DNA from: Phanerochaete sordida
Taxonomy: Eukaryota > Basidiomycota > Agaricomycetes > Polyporales > Phanerochaetaceae
Assembly: GCA_019973155.2 (NCBI GenBank)
Contig: BPQB01000042.1
Coordinates: 124,001 to 188,000, forward strand
Length of the DNA: 64,000 bases
Direction of reading: 5' to 3'
Below, one piece after another: positions 32,353 to 44,404 of this stretch. The position numbers and the translations under genes were made by a program. Position 1 is the stretch's first letter. Each line of letters begins with the position of its first letter. Below the pieces are notes generated by a model, which searched no databases, had not been told where the DNA came from, and worked only from the letters and a program-made list of their open reading frames with translations.

Positions 32353-34033
32353 TTAGGCCAACGTCGCGTTGTTGAAGATCAACAGGTTGATGGTGTCCTT
32401 GGGGAGCTCGGCGAGAGCGTCGGGGGTGGAGAGAGCAAGGAGCGCCTTCTTCAGCTGCTTGGGGCTCAGGGTGGCAGGCTCCTTGGGGACGGGGGCAACC
32501 TCCTCGACGAGGCTGGGCGGCGGCAGGAAAGTGGTCATCCAGCTGGGCAGGGCAGCGTGGGCCATGGTGTACATGGTGGAGAACGACGAGGGCGCGAAGA
32601 GAGAAAGAGCCGGAGGAACCAGGTCGGGGTTAACCTCGGGGTTGAAGGACTTGGACGGGTAGAGCGAGAGCAGGTACGCGAGCATACCAGCGGTGTGAGG
32701 GGACGCCATCGAGGTACCGGACATGGTGGTCGTTGCGCGGGTGCTGCCAATGTAGGTCGACTTGATCTGGAGGCCTATAGTACAATCAGCAATACGAACT
32801 AGACCGCACAACAAACCATACATACCAGGAGCGAAGACATCGACACACTTGCCGTGGTTGGAGAAGTAGGCACGCTCGTCTCCGATGGTAGAGGCACCGA
32901 CGGTAACGGCGTTCTCAGCAGCGGCCGGAGAGTAGTTGCAAGCGTCACGATTGTCGTTACCTGATAGCTGATTGAGCACTGATATTCGGTCAATACATGA
33001 TGTATGAACGTACCAGCAGCGACAGCGAAGTGGAGACCGGCATCGACGGCAGCGTTCACAGCGTCATCGAGAGCGCGGGACTTTCCACCGCCAAGCGACA
33101 TGTTGGCGACCGAGCCCTTGTGCGAAGTCTTGCCGGTAGCAGAGAACTCGGCCTTGGCCTGCTCAGCCTTGGCCTTCGCAGCCGACGATGCGAAGTCAAC
33201 ACCGCTGATGACATCAGACATGGTACCGCTACCGTTCGAGCCGAGAACCTTGACGGCAATGACGTTGGCAGCCTTCGCGACACCGTAGGCCTTCGACGCA
33301 ATGGTACCAGCACAGTGAGTGCCGTGACCGTTGTTGTCATCGTCGACGTCGTTCTGAGGAACAGTCTTGCCCCAGGAAGCGCGGCCTTCGAACTCGACGT
33401 GGTTGACGTTGATGCCAGTGTCGATGACGTATACGTCGACGCCCTTGCCGCCGTCGGTGTCGTAGATGTACTTGGTGAACGTGCCGAGGCGCAGCCTCTG
33501 GCGGTGGCTCACACGAGCAAGGCCCTGGATTCGAACATCATTAGTGACGCGTAAGCGCGGAGGCGCTAGGGGCTACGTACCCAAGGAGCGTTGCCCTGGG
33601 TCTTCACACCGGACTCCGCCAGAACCGGCTCGACCTCGAGCGTGCGAACCATCTGGTCAACCTCCACGTAGTCAACCTCCGGAAGCTCTCGTATCCGGTC
33701 AACAACCGCCTCGCTGAACATGCCGGCGTAGCCCTTGACGTGCCCGTCGTAGACGTGACGGATGCCGGCCGCGAGCTCGTCACCGGCGAGCGGAGCCTCG
33801 TTGTGCGCGAGCGACACGAAGTTCATGTGGTTCTGCAGCACGTCAGAGGCAGTGCTCTGCTTGAGCATGACGATGTACGAGTTGTTGACGGTCCCGTGCG
33901 GGTGCTCCTCCAGGTAGAGCGGAGCAACCTTGAACGTCGGCCGCGAGCTCACCGGCTGGAGGTGGCTCGTGGAGAGAGGGGAGGCCGCCGCACCGAGTGC
34001 GACGGCGAGGATCGTGAGGAACATAGCGGGCAT
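32353..34033 (-). CDS. Secreted subtilisin-like serine protease (S8A, proteinase K type)
   Basis: Exons (minus): 33581-34033, 33014-33524, 32826-32960, 32353-32774; 506 aa. Signal peptide MPAMFLTILAVALGAAAS, then an I9 inhibitor propeptide (NNSYIVMLKQ ... VDYVEVDQ) up to about residue 140. Catalytic triad: Asp186 in YVIDTGINVNHVEF, His218 in NNGHGTHCAG, Ser388 in SGTSMASPHTAG; oxyanion Asn323 in AAGNDN. The calcium and substrate-loop features of proteinase K are broadly kept. The C-terminus is about 100 residues longer than proteinase K and rich in Pro, Leu and Lys (SPKQLKKALLALSTPDAL), as in some basidiomycete S8 proteases. Likely a zymogen secreted for protein degradation; all key residues present. 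Confidence 0.92.
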
Positions 34034-35089
34034 CGTCGTCGTCGTTCGGGGGCTGAACGACGTTGTGGGGAAAGCGCGACCTCCGCAGTTCCGCGCCTGA
34101 TAACCGAGCTGCGTGTTTGGCTCTGTTTACTTCGGAGGCTGTTCGCGGCTAACCTTATCATTTTCCACATAACTCTTATTTTACCTCCGCTCCCCAATCT
34201 CCGAAGGCATGATAAGCCTGTTATGTCTCAAGAATGGCAGGGCGCATCAGCGGACTTCAGATAGCGCCGAAAATAACGTATCGGGTTTACGACGAGCTGC
34301 GGGTCTTTGCGGGCCGTCGTCTGACTCGTCCGCACAGCGCTGGCGAGGCTGAGACCAGCCGCCTCAGCTGTTGTACTCGTCCGCGATCACCCTATCATGT
34401 GTGACCGCCGTCGTCAACGTTCAGGCGCAGAGCACGACCGAGGCAGGCCGCTTTTGTAAATACGACGGCACAGCAGCAGTGCGCACCCTTATCAAATGCG
34501 TTGCGCAAGGTGAGGCAACCCTCGAAATCCAGCACGCGACCCCAGCATGACACTCGGCAGCAGCGAGGCAGCGCGCCGCAGCGGCCGCGCTCACCTGCAC
34601 ATACGTGGCTGCAATCGCCGCAGTCCTGTATCTCGCGCCGCTCTCGCCCGCCGACGATCTCTCCAAAAGGAGAGCCGCACTTCGCGCGACTGTCACGGTA
34701 CCCGCGGGCGAAGAGGAACCAAGTTGAGCATGTCTAGGGTCTATGCTTGACATCTGCCAGCTTCGTGATGCACGCCGTCGGATCGCCTGGCAGGCGGTTG
34801 CGATGCTCGCAACTGCATGACTTGCTGTGTGGTCTGGTGGCACAGGGATGCCTATGGGGGATATGGAAGCCGTGTACAGCTGGCAAACCAGTAGTGCTTT
34901 GATGCCACATGCATCGTAAGTAACTTCCCATGACCATCCTGTTTGGAAGCGAAGTTCACAGCAAGTGCACTGCCAGAAATATGAGAGAATAAGACTACAT
35001 CAATTTTTATCTGGCTTTTCGGATAGTTAACACAGCTCCGAAGTATACATGACTCTATACCCGTTATGCTTCTATGCAGCGAAGGCGGT
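34034..35089. other. Intergenic, promoter of the subtilisin gene
   Basis: About 1 kb without a supported gene. ORFs at 34420-34850 on both strands are antisense shadows of each other and lack motifs. Confidence 0.35.
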
Positions 35090-37180
35090 TTAGGGAGTGG
35101 CACGGCCGGGCCATCTGTACAAGGCTTGTGAGTGACCAGCAGGCGAGACCACAGGGAAGGAACGTGCCTTGGGTAGAGCGAGCATTCCCTGACGGTGTAG
35201 CGGTTGGCCAGCCAAGCAAGGAAGCGCTGTGGGAGGACTCAGCAGGCCATCATCTGCGCACAATGAGGTGTACACACCTCGACACCCAAACCATAACCGC
35301 CGTGCTCGCAGGTGCCGTACTTGCGCTGGTCCGTGAACCAGTAGTACGGCGCCGCGTCGATGCCCTCCTTCTTGTAGGCCGCGAGGAGCTCGTCCTGGCC
35401 GGTCATACGCATCGAGCCGCCGACGATTTCGCCGACGCCGGGCATGAGCAGGTCGCAGCTCTCGGTGAAGACATGCGCCGCGCCGTCCTGCGCGGGCATC
35501 TTCTTCATGTAGAACGCCTTGAGCTCTGCGGGGAAGCCGTACAGGAACATCGGCACGCCGAGGATGTCCGTCATGCGCCGCTCGGCCGCCTCCGCGATGT
35601 CGTCGCCGATGGCGTGGTCGACCATCTTCGCGTTGCCCGCCTCGTCCAGGATGACGTTACCGTCTGCGTCCTCCGCCTCGTGCTGGATGCCGTGCTCGTT
35701 GAGCCACTTGATCGCGTCGACGTACGACATGCGCAGGAAGGGGCGCGAGGGAGCGGTGAAGTTGGGGTTGAGCTGCTTGATGAGGGCAGCGGTGGCGGGG
35801 TTGGCAAGTAGACGGTCAACAGTCTCGCAGATCTGGGGAAGGTTCTCAGCGAAAGTGCGTAGAAGCTCCCAGATGGATACGTACGATTGTTTCTATGTGG
35901 CTCATAAGGTCATCGAAAGTGATGAAGGCAAGCTCGGCCTCAAGATGGGTATACTCGCTCAGGTGGCGACGGGTATGTCTATAGTCGAGCTATGAGTCGA
36001 AGACACAAGCTTAAATGCGCGGGTGACTCACGAGTTCTCAGCGCGGAAACTCTCCTGCACACAGAACACGTCTCCGAGAGATGGCAAGCATGTCTCGAGG
36101 TAGAGCTGAGAGCTCTGCGTCAAGAATGCGGGCTGACCATAGTAGTCAAGCTTGAAGAGCGTCGCGCCACCTTCAACTTGCGTTTGCACAAGACAGGGTG
36201 GTGTGACTTCGAGAAGGTCGTGCGAGACAAGCGAGTCGCGGAAGGAGGTGAGAAGGGCAGCACGGAGCTTCAGGACTGCAGACGCAGTCTCGCCACGGAG
36301 GACAAGATGACGCAGGTCCGCCAGAATCGAGGGGTCGGATTTCTGGGTCGAGTCAGATGACGAGACGCCAACGATGGCTGAGGACGCACCTCGTTCAGCT
36401 TGTTGGTGAACGCATCGTCGCCTCCGGGGGCTGCGCCGAGCACCTTCCAGTAGTCGACAGAGAGCTCGTGTCCGCCCGGCGCGGTTTTGCCTTCGGGGAC
36501 AGCCTGCAGCGTGCCGTGCAGCTGGACGGTGGACTCGAGGGTCAGAGTGAGAGCAGCATAGGTTTGCGCCTGTCGGAGTGAACGTGTCGATACAAAGCCG
36601 GATGTAGATCCTTAGGGACATCACTGACCACTTTGCCGGAAAGCACGCACTGGAGGTAGCCCGTGCCGTCGCGGAGAACGATGAAGATGATGTCCTTCTG
36701 GGAGCGCAGCCGGTGCACCCAGCCAGAGACGAGAACGCGCTGTCCGCGGAGAGCCTCGAGGTTGTTGATTTTCGCCTGGTGATTGCAGAAAAAGCGTGAG
36801 GACGTGAGGGGCAGCCCAGAACATGCACGGCGCACCTTCTTTGCCTGGGGGAGGCTCTCGTCCTCGGTGAGGACGATCTTCTTGCTCTCCTCGATGAGCT
36901 TTTCGCGGCGCTCGCGCTCGTCCTTCTTGTCCTTTGCGTCGCGCTCAGCGAGCTCCTCAGCCTTCTTGCGCTTCTTCTCGAGACCGTCCGCGCCCTTCTT
37001 CGCCTTCTTCAGCGCTGACTGCGTCGGCTCCTCGTACGTGCCCGCAGCGTCCTTGCGCACGAGCAGCTTGGCATCGGCGTGCGCGAAGAGCGCGTACGCG
37101 AGCGACTGGTACGGCTGCTCGGGCGTGCCCTTGCCCGTGTCGTCGGAGCCTGTGGTCTCGTCTACGTGGATGGTCGACAT
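35090..37180 (-). CDS. DED81: Cytosolic asparaginyl-tRNA synthetase
   Basis: Charges tRNA-Asn with asparagine (class IIb). Exons (minus): 36836-37180, 36632-36775, 36390-36569, 36032-36342, 35885-35978, 35278-35832, 35168-35226, 35090-35114; 570 aa. Eukaryote-type N-terminal extension with a Lys/Glu-rich helix (residues 55-110), OB-fold anticodon domain ([18 protein letters not shown]), class II motif 2 [19 protein letters not shown] from residue 322, motif 3 GYGLGVERFLAW at 537-548, and ending [10 protein letters not shown]. The last intron (35115-35167) begins with GC instead of GT (AAG|GCACGT); splicing it gives the family-typical C-terminus. A tRNA-Asn gene lies about 17 kb away, probably by chance. 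Confidence 0.93.
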
Positions 37181-37534
37181 GGGAGTGGATGTATGCGGGC
37201 GTCGACGGACACGCGACTACTTGTAGTGGTGGTAGGAGTCAGAGATAAGTCGTAGTCATTAGACTTCGTTTCACGCTGAGCGGGCGGATATCGGGGACTG
37301 ATACATAGATCCTCGATCCCGTAATGGATAGCCATGCTCGGAGAGCACATGAAAACGTGGCGATGTTGCTACACCGCAGGGAAGAGTCATTGACCCTGGT
37401 CGAAGTCAACGGAGGTAAAGCCCAGGGCGCTGAAACAAATGTAGACATCGTATCGCGATCACGGTGCCCCAGCAGCTCGACAAAATAATGCTACAAATTT
37501 ATGTACCGCTACAGCAGGTCTGCATGCTCCGGGA
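37181..37534. other. Intergenic, synthetase promoter
   Basis: 354 bp between the start codon of the asparaginyl-tRNA synthetase and the stop of DPH5, both on the minus strand. Nothing else recognised. Confidence 0.35.
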
Positions 37535-38623
37535 TTAGTCCAAAGCGCAGCCGTAGACAGTCCGGGCAACATTTCTCCATGACTCGGGGTTGACGGCAAA
37601 GGTCTCCGCGTACTCGACTTCGAGGTGATGCAGACGCTTCCCTACGAGGACCAGGCTATGGAGGGGTTCGCCGAAGGCCTCTGGAGGCTGGGTCAGAAGC
37701 TCAGCTAGAGTACCCGAGACAATTCGCTCCTGCCCTTCGCCGCCTCCGACGCGAGACATGGCAATGGCCAGGGTCTTCTCGGGAATGAGCACGCCACCTT
37801 GCCTCGACTCTTCGACTTCCGCGAGTTGCGAGACTGCTTGGGTGATAGACATGTAGCGTGGCGGTTCATAGATCTTTCTCCCTCTGTGCGACGGGCAGTG
37901 AGTGAGCAGGGCAGAAGAATCGCCAAGGCTAAACTCACCTTGCAAGATTCTCTTCACTCTGTTCCTTGACTTTGATATCCAATAGCATGAGTGTGTGCAT
38001 ACCCAGGTCCACATTTTCTTTGACGCGGTCGTAGAAGCTGTCTGGCTTCCACGTCTCCGTGAAGAACACGAGGGACACGGTCTGGCCGAAGTTGTATAGC
38101 TGGAGACCGCAGGCACCGATTGCGTTCATGATGGACGCGTTGTGGACAACCCGCACAGGGATCTTGGCTGAGCGTGCACGGAGGACGATGTCCGTGTGTG
38201 TAGTCGCACTACATGGGCGTCAAGTATGCGTAGCTTGATACATTCGCAGTGGAACTCACCCGAAGGGGTCACCGACAACGAGTAGCGCAACATCTTCCTT
38301 GTCTGCGTCCCTGAGGATTTCGTCGCTCTCGGTTTCGACCATGTCACGATCAGCGAGGATCAGTTTCTTGCCATAGAATTCTTCCTTGCTGCGCTATTAG
38401 CTGCTTTCTCTTCGTGCAACTCCGTCAGCTCACCAGTCGCTCTTGCTGTATCATCAGAATACTCGTGTAGGCCTCTAGGTAGACCCTTGAGCATCCCTTC
38501 ACAGCCTGATACATGGGACGTTAGCCTGTAGCGATTTTAGCCCAGGAATAAACAGCTCACCTCCAGCCCCCTTACTGTAATGTCCTTCTCATCGCAGAGC
38601 CCTAGTCCAATGATGTAGAACAT
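37535..38623 (-). CDS. DPH5: Diphthine methyl ester synthase
   Basis: SAM-dependent methyltransferase of the diphthamide pathway that modifies elongation factor 2. Exons (minus): 38561-38623, 38434-38505, 38260-38384, 37939-38208, 37535-37883; 292 aa, the normal length. Starts [32 protein letters not shown]-binding region VVGDPFGATTHTD at residues 81-93; [37 protein letters not shown] and [13 protein letters not shown] near the end. Intron 2 ends in AAG (38385-38387). All conserved blocks are present, so the enzyme should be functional. It is divergent from the F-box gene at 39599. Confidence 0.94.
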
Positions 38624-39598
38624 GTCGTAACACAGAGATTCCGACTGAGTCGAGGGTGAAGGTAAGCTGAGGGAGATTTCAAGCGCGTGAATAGAGCTTG
38701 ACTGAAAGATAAGATAAGATCAAAGGACCGGATCGCCAACCGCTATTGCGGCCGAGCTGGAGTGCCTTTCTTTACACTTTCTTTCCTACGTCTTCCCTAG
38801 CCATGACTGCGTAACGTATTATCTACGCTCGACTTTGCTCTTTGGTCCTCACGGCCTCACAACGCCATAAACGCAGTCATATTGACAAAATAGCCCCTCT
38901 TGTGACCCTCTGAGACCTTCCACTTCCACGCGCATTTTCAAACAGAGACATCTAGCCCAGTTCAAGGTTGTAAGGTTCGCTTACATGCGTTCTCCGCCTC
39001 GTAGGGACATCTAATTGCGAAGCTCATAGGGCGAAGGAGAGACACTCGCTTGTGACGTCTACATGAGCCTCACGGAACAGGGGATGTTATCCCACATCGC
39101 CGTGTTGATCAGGGCACGCTGACCGATGGCATCCTGCCGGCGGGCTCCAACTGGGTGCCTTGGTTGCGAGGCGTGGCCGAGCTCACCGAGAAGACCGAGA
39201 GAACGATCTTCCTTTCGACCGCAAAAGGTGCACATTCCTACGCTGCGTCCGACGGCCCCGCGAGCGGCCAAAAGGCACCCGAGAGCTCTGCGGAGATACG
39301 AAATTCGGGCCCATTAAGAGGGCACGACACCTCACCGAGGTTGGGTAGCCAGAAGCCCGTTTCAGGGTCCCTCTCCCCGGCGGTAACACCGTGGCTTCTT
39401 CGGCGGGTGACTCTGGCGCACACGTCGCGCAAGAGAATGCGCTTTCGCGGAGGCCGTCATACTCATCTGGGATTAACTTTAGATATCTCATGATCGAATC
39501 GTGTACCTTGTGGCATCGTACCCTCGGTCCCTTCAAAATGTTCGGTCTTGCCCAGTCCGAACCGTACCTTTTGTCGCTACCCTCCCCTCCGCCCAATC
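38624..39598. other. Divergent promoter region of DPH5 and F-box gene 1
   Basis: 975 bp. ORFs at 39059-39596 overlap on both strands and lack motifs; I leave them out. No RNA gene recognised. Confidence 0.35.
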
Positions 39599-41182
39599 AT
39601 GGCATCCAACTCAATGAACATACCCGGCGACATCGTCCATTGCATCGTAGAGTTCCTGCCGTCTCGCAAGGATGTATACCGCTGCACACTCGTCAATCAT
39701 ACCTTTCACGACGCCTCGATCCCCCTGCTGTACCGGACAATCGATATTCGAATGCCACTTGTTGTAAGTCACTCTTGTCCCGCTTCACAAGTTTTCGGTT
39801 ATTGTGACATGCCCTGAAAGAGACGCCGTGGGGACCAGGTTCATGTCCTCAATCCATTCGATACAATCGCGCAGAAACCAGATTACGCTCAATATGTCCA
39901 ACAGATCCTCCATTGCGGTACGTTTCTTGCTGGTCGTGAACCATTGGCGCTGACTTCACGGCGGATGTAGCCAGGCATTGCTCTATCGAACGGCTGGCTA
40001 CCCTCCGGCTATGCCATAATCTGCGCTCGTTTTCGTGGACGGACAGCACCTCGTTGGGCGACGCCGACACGGTGTTCGGTGCTTACCTCGACATCCTCCA
40101 AGAAATTCACATAGCCGAGCTTCACGTCAAGATCTCTTCCGGCATCAGCGAGCGCATGTTGGCCAGGTTGATGCAGTTCCGGGGCCTATCTAGCCTCGGT
40201 CTCACTTCATCCCACCTGCCAAGGGCCGACCTCGACGCATGGGGCGCCCGTGTGGGTCCACGCCTCACGGCGCTGGACTTTAGCATCTCCTCGGAGGCCG
40301 GTCGCCGCCCGCAATGTCAGTCGCATCCACGCAGACGCTGCTCGCAACTAACAAACACCCGCTAGTTCTGCGGCACATGACAAACTTGCGCAGCCTGCGC
40401 TTGGACGCCCCGACGAGTAGCATACCCGCCGCTCTGTCGTCCCTCCCGCACCTGACCACGCTTGACGTGCGGTATCATGCATTCGTCCCTACGGCGGCCC
40501 CGCCCGCGCTACCGCTCGCGCGCCTGCAGCACCTCGTCGTACACGTCATCCAGGGCGTGGCTGGGCTTTGGGATTGGATCGCTATCCTCGCCCCATATTC
40601 GTGCACCCTACGCAACCTCACCATCCATAATCGCGCGCCACAGGGCGACGGCGCGGTACCACTGGGTTCCGTGCGGTGGCTGGCCCAACTGCACGGCGGC
40701 AGCCTGCGCCAGCTGTTCCTATACAACCTCACGGTCGATAGTAACGGAGAGCGCGTGCTTTTCACGGCCTTCCGGGAGCTGAGGGCTCTGTCTTTCATGC
40801 AGCAGGTGCACGACCTGGTGAGAGCTTCTATTCGCTGGTGACGGTCTGCGGACTAATGGTGCTCCGCAAAGCGCACTATCTCGGACAGCGTGCATTTTTC
40901 TCGGACATTGAAAACCCTCATGGTCCAGTATCCGCGTGGACTGCTCTCGAACGACTCCAGCGGTCTCAACCGCATTGCCGAGCGATGGATGAACCGCAAC
41001 GGCGGGTCAGCCTTGACTTCTGTCAGCTTTGGGCCAGACATTCTCAAGGTTTGTCCGTTTGTTATGGTGGATGCTCAGCCATATTGACCGTCGCTCAGGG
41101 CAAATGGGTCTATTCCGAACAGCGTCATCAGCCGGTGTTCGAAATTCACCGGGATGTCGATGCGCGAAGCAGGTGGATGTAA
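39599..41182 (+). CDS. F-box/LRR-like protein 1
   Basis: F-box proteins pick substrates for SCF ubiquitin ligases. Six exons: 39599-39763, 39821-39917, 39971-40300, 40366-40817, 40872-41048, 41099-41182; 434 aa. The N-terminus (IPGDIVHCIVEFLPSRKDVY ... CTLVNHTFHDASIPLLYRTI) is a basidiomycete-style F-box-like motif of about 45 residues. The rest has degenerate Leu-rich segments (LRSLRLDAP, LTTLDVRYH, LRNLTIHNRAP, LRQLFLYNLTV). Introns 1 and 4 use AAG acceptors. Its paralogue lies on the opposite strand, 96 bp beyond the stop. Substrates unknown. Confidence 0.75.
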
Positions 41183-41278
41183 TTATTACATGTTACAGGT
41201 ACAATGGTGCGGGCAGGGTTTCCCCACACCGCCATAGTTGGCGGATATGATAGAACACAACTACGTACAACCGTTCAT

Positions 41279-42942
41279 TTATCTATATAAATTATACTCT
41301 GTCTCACTGTGACTAATCTCATAATATGCGCCTGCTGGCCGCTCATCGTCCGCTTTCCTATACACCCACGCGCCCTTGGAGGAGGAGTAATTAATAAGCG
41401 TGTGCGGAACGGTCATTTGGGATGGTCACATACCTGGAACACGTCGTTCCGCAGCGTCATCGACGCTAACTTCGAGCCCTCCTGACGCAACCACTGCTCG
41501 GCGTACCGGGTAGGGTGGCCTCGAGGCAGCCTCACCTTGAACCCTACCGACAACTGACGCAGCTCCTGTGCGCCACAAATCGCTTTGCCGATTGCGTCCT
41601 ATACTTGGGATGTGTATAGCCTGCCTGGTGAATGCGGAGGGGCACACGCACCATGTCGCATTCCGTCAGCCCGCACGCCAGGCGCTCGAGCAGCGTACAG
41701 GCTCCACACAAGAAGCTGAAGTCTCCTTGGGTCATGTACAGCGCATCGAGCTCCAAATTCTCCAGTGTTGCCCCATGTATGCGCGCGATCCGTCTCAGGA
41801 ACGTCGGCGCGACCGTCCAATTCCGCGCGGACACAGAAGTGTCGACTGCCCCTCGGTTGCGAACGGTGAGGCTCTGCAGCCCGACTCGAGGTACGAGCTG
41901 CGGGATCCACGTCCACAGTCGGCGCAGGGATGGTCCGGCCACGTAAATCGTGAGGTGTTGGAGTTGGCATGCGGGTTGGGGTAAGCGTGCTTCGGAGCCC
42001 GCGCATACGAGGAAATGCGTGTCGAGCACGGTGAGCGCGGGGAGCACTGCCAAGACCTCGAGCACGTCGCGCGTCGTGATATTGCGCAGCGTCAGGCTCG
42101 TAAGGCCACGCAGGCGGGAGAAGACTGGGCACGGAGATCAGCGCTTGCGTACGGAGAATGCGGGGGGAGACTTGCGTGGGACGTACGACCGGCTCCCGAC
42201 CTCGCGTGCGGCAAGCTCAAAGTGCGTGAGCCGCTCGCGCAGGGCCGCGGCCATGCTCTCGGCGCGCACGACGTCGGACCCGCGTGTCTGCACGCCGATG
42301 CTTGTCAGATCGTCCATGTACAGCAGCCGCGTGAGCACCTGCGCGCCGAGCGCGGCGGGCGCACCGCGTATATCGAGCTTCGGCACGCGCAGGCGGCGGA
42401 GCACAGCGAGGTACTCGATGAGTATGCGTTCCTGCCGAGTGGTCTGCGCATCGGGGGAAAATGACCATGTGAATGAGCGCAGGTGTGTGCAGAGGCGCAG
42501 CGCGGCGAGGAAGTCGATGAGCAGCATCGGGTCGATGGTTGCCACATCCGCTGCAAAGATGTCAGTCGAGAGTGTAGTGAGAAGTGGAGATGAAACAATC
42601 ACTCACATGACTCGCTAAAGCAATGGACATAGTTGGCATACCACGGTTTCTGGAGAATGGTGGTGCACGGATGGACGAGTTCAGGTTGCCCATACTTGTC
42701 ATGTCTCTGGTACCATCGAGTCGGCTTGAGCAATAGCGCACGGGGCAGGTACAGTATAGCAGCATGGCACTCACAGTGACAATTATCCCCGCTTCTATGT
42801 TCCTGTATAGCACAGCAATGGATTCCGCGTGGAAGACATGGTTCACAAGTGCACAGCTTCGCAGATCAGCTCTGCTCAGCACGTCGGCGTCGAGCACAGG
42901 CCTCACGAGCTCGACGGGCAGCGTGTGTGCTGGTAAGTGCAT
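41279..42942 (-). CDS. F-box/LRR-like protein 2
   Basis: Paralogue of F-box gene 1 with the same exon plan. Exons (minus): 42775-42942, 42607-42724, 42176-42550, 41652-42124, 41434-41598, 41279-41374; 464 aa. F-box-like N-terminus (LPVELVRPVLDADVLSRADL ... CALVNHVFHAESIAVLYRNI), then Leu-rich segments (LRSFTWSF, LRGLTSLTLRNI, LTVLDTHFLV, LQSLTVRNRG). The intron 42125-42175 has to start with GC (CCAC|GCAAGT) and is 51 nt; with GT donors the frame cannot be kept. Introns 1 and 5 end with AAG. If the GC donor is not used this copy would be truncated after about 225 residues. It ends 96 bp from the stop of its partner, convergently. Confidence 0.7.
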
Positions 42943-43059
42943 CCTGCAGAGCGTGGCTGGTCAAGGATCGTGGAAATACGGACAGGGCAAATGGATATCG
43001 CGCCTCGTGCAGGCACGGCCGCGGACGCCACAATCCCCATGTCGCGATAGCACGCTTTA

Positions 43060-43860
43060 GGCCCTGATCGGCAACGCTGGCGGTCGCGGCGGTCGTGCGG
43101 TCGCGACGAACGCCAGCGTTCGTGTGGGCGCTCCGGCTCTGAGCGTGATAGCGATGTGACGGCCAAATAAGGGAGGTCGGAGATAAGCGCGACAGAGGAT
43201 CAGTAGATAACGAGAGGATTGTCCAGGGTAACTCACACGCCCCTAGACAAATCTCCAAAATATTAGAGAAGCTGCATATGCTATATGGTACGACAAAGAC
43301 GTGGTTAAATAGTGACAAAACTGTGCCGTGTATCGATGAACGTCGCAAAGCAGCTGAAGAGGGCCGGTGCCACCCGTTATTGCCGCAATGTCAGTGCTTC
43401 TGCCACTCAAAACCCTTAAGACCTCACGAAGACAGCGGTAGACCACTCACATGTGATATTTTACCGCTTTTGTAGCCCATTCGGCACGTGCGGGCTCATC
43501 TGCTAGCAATTTCCTTAGGATGTCGCCTATGTACAAACACGACCAAACATTGAGCGCGGATACTCATTGTTTGCAAGATATAAGGGTTACAACGCAGCCA
43601 ACTGCTTTGATAGTTGCTACGAAACTTTATCACTATGTTCAAGATGTTATTCACACATTACTCTGTTACATTGCTCTGTTGCACGCTGTACACGAACACG
43701 GAGGTGGGTAGGAAGGGTGCGTCCCGAATTGGGAGGGCGCATCACTGGCGGGCTGACCTAAGATTTGTCACATCAGGTCACAGCGCTCGGGAAGGCACGA
43801 CCGCTGGCGTTCGTCGCGACCGCACGACCGCCGCGACCGCAAGCGTTGCCGATCAGGGCC
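43060..43860. mobile_element. MITE 2, TTA-flanked, 59-bp terminal inverted repeats
   Basis: The left end 43060-43118 (GGCCCTGATCGGCAACGCTG...) and right end 43802-43860 are inverted copies with about one mismatch. Both are flanked by TTA (43057-43059 and 43861-43863), the 3-bp target duplication typical of PIF/Harbinger elements. Each end can itself fold, because it contains CGCTGGCG...CGCCAGCG around GTCGCG...CGCGAC. The element is 801 bp without a transposase ORF, so non-autonomous. It sits 117 bp upstream of F-box gene 2. Confidence 0.8.
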
Positions 43861-43863
43861 TTA

Positions 43864-44404
43864 TATGCGAGTGCCGGGCAGCGCCAGGGAGAAGCGCGTG
43901 GGCTAAATATCACGGAAAGCTGTGCCCATTCGCAAGCCTATTGACTGTTCCGGATCGCCCAAACTGTCGAGTACAGGTCGTCCAGCAGATGCGCGAGGCA
44001 ACCGTCAGACGAACAGTCAGGCCATGGCAAAGAACTGCTCGGCGTCGTGGCATCACGCGGCACACGGTGATAGGAAGGCCTGGAGACTCACGCAATGAGC
44101 TCGGGCCGCCGAGAACTCCCTTGCCAATCATCTTCTCACAGCAAGGCAGAGGACGGGGTTATGGACCCAGCTCGTTCCTCCAGGGACCAGAGCTGGGACA
44201 CCTGAGGCCTAGCCGGGGGAAAATCACAAGAACGAAGTATGCAAGTGTACAACAGACAGCAACAAATCTTGCAGGTAGCGAGCGCAGAAGGCGTAATCGC
44301 CTATGATGTGTTGTGCGAATATGGCGTGAGAGAAGGAAACTGAAAGGCAGCGAAGTCAATGCCAGCATACGAGAAGCCAGAGGCCTATTCACCGTCGTGT
44401 GAAA
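43864..44404. other. Spacer between MITE 2 and LSM4
   Basis: About 540 bp with no supported gene; presumably the LSM4 3' UTR is at the right end. Confidence 0.35.
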
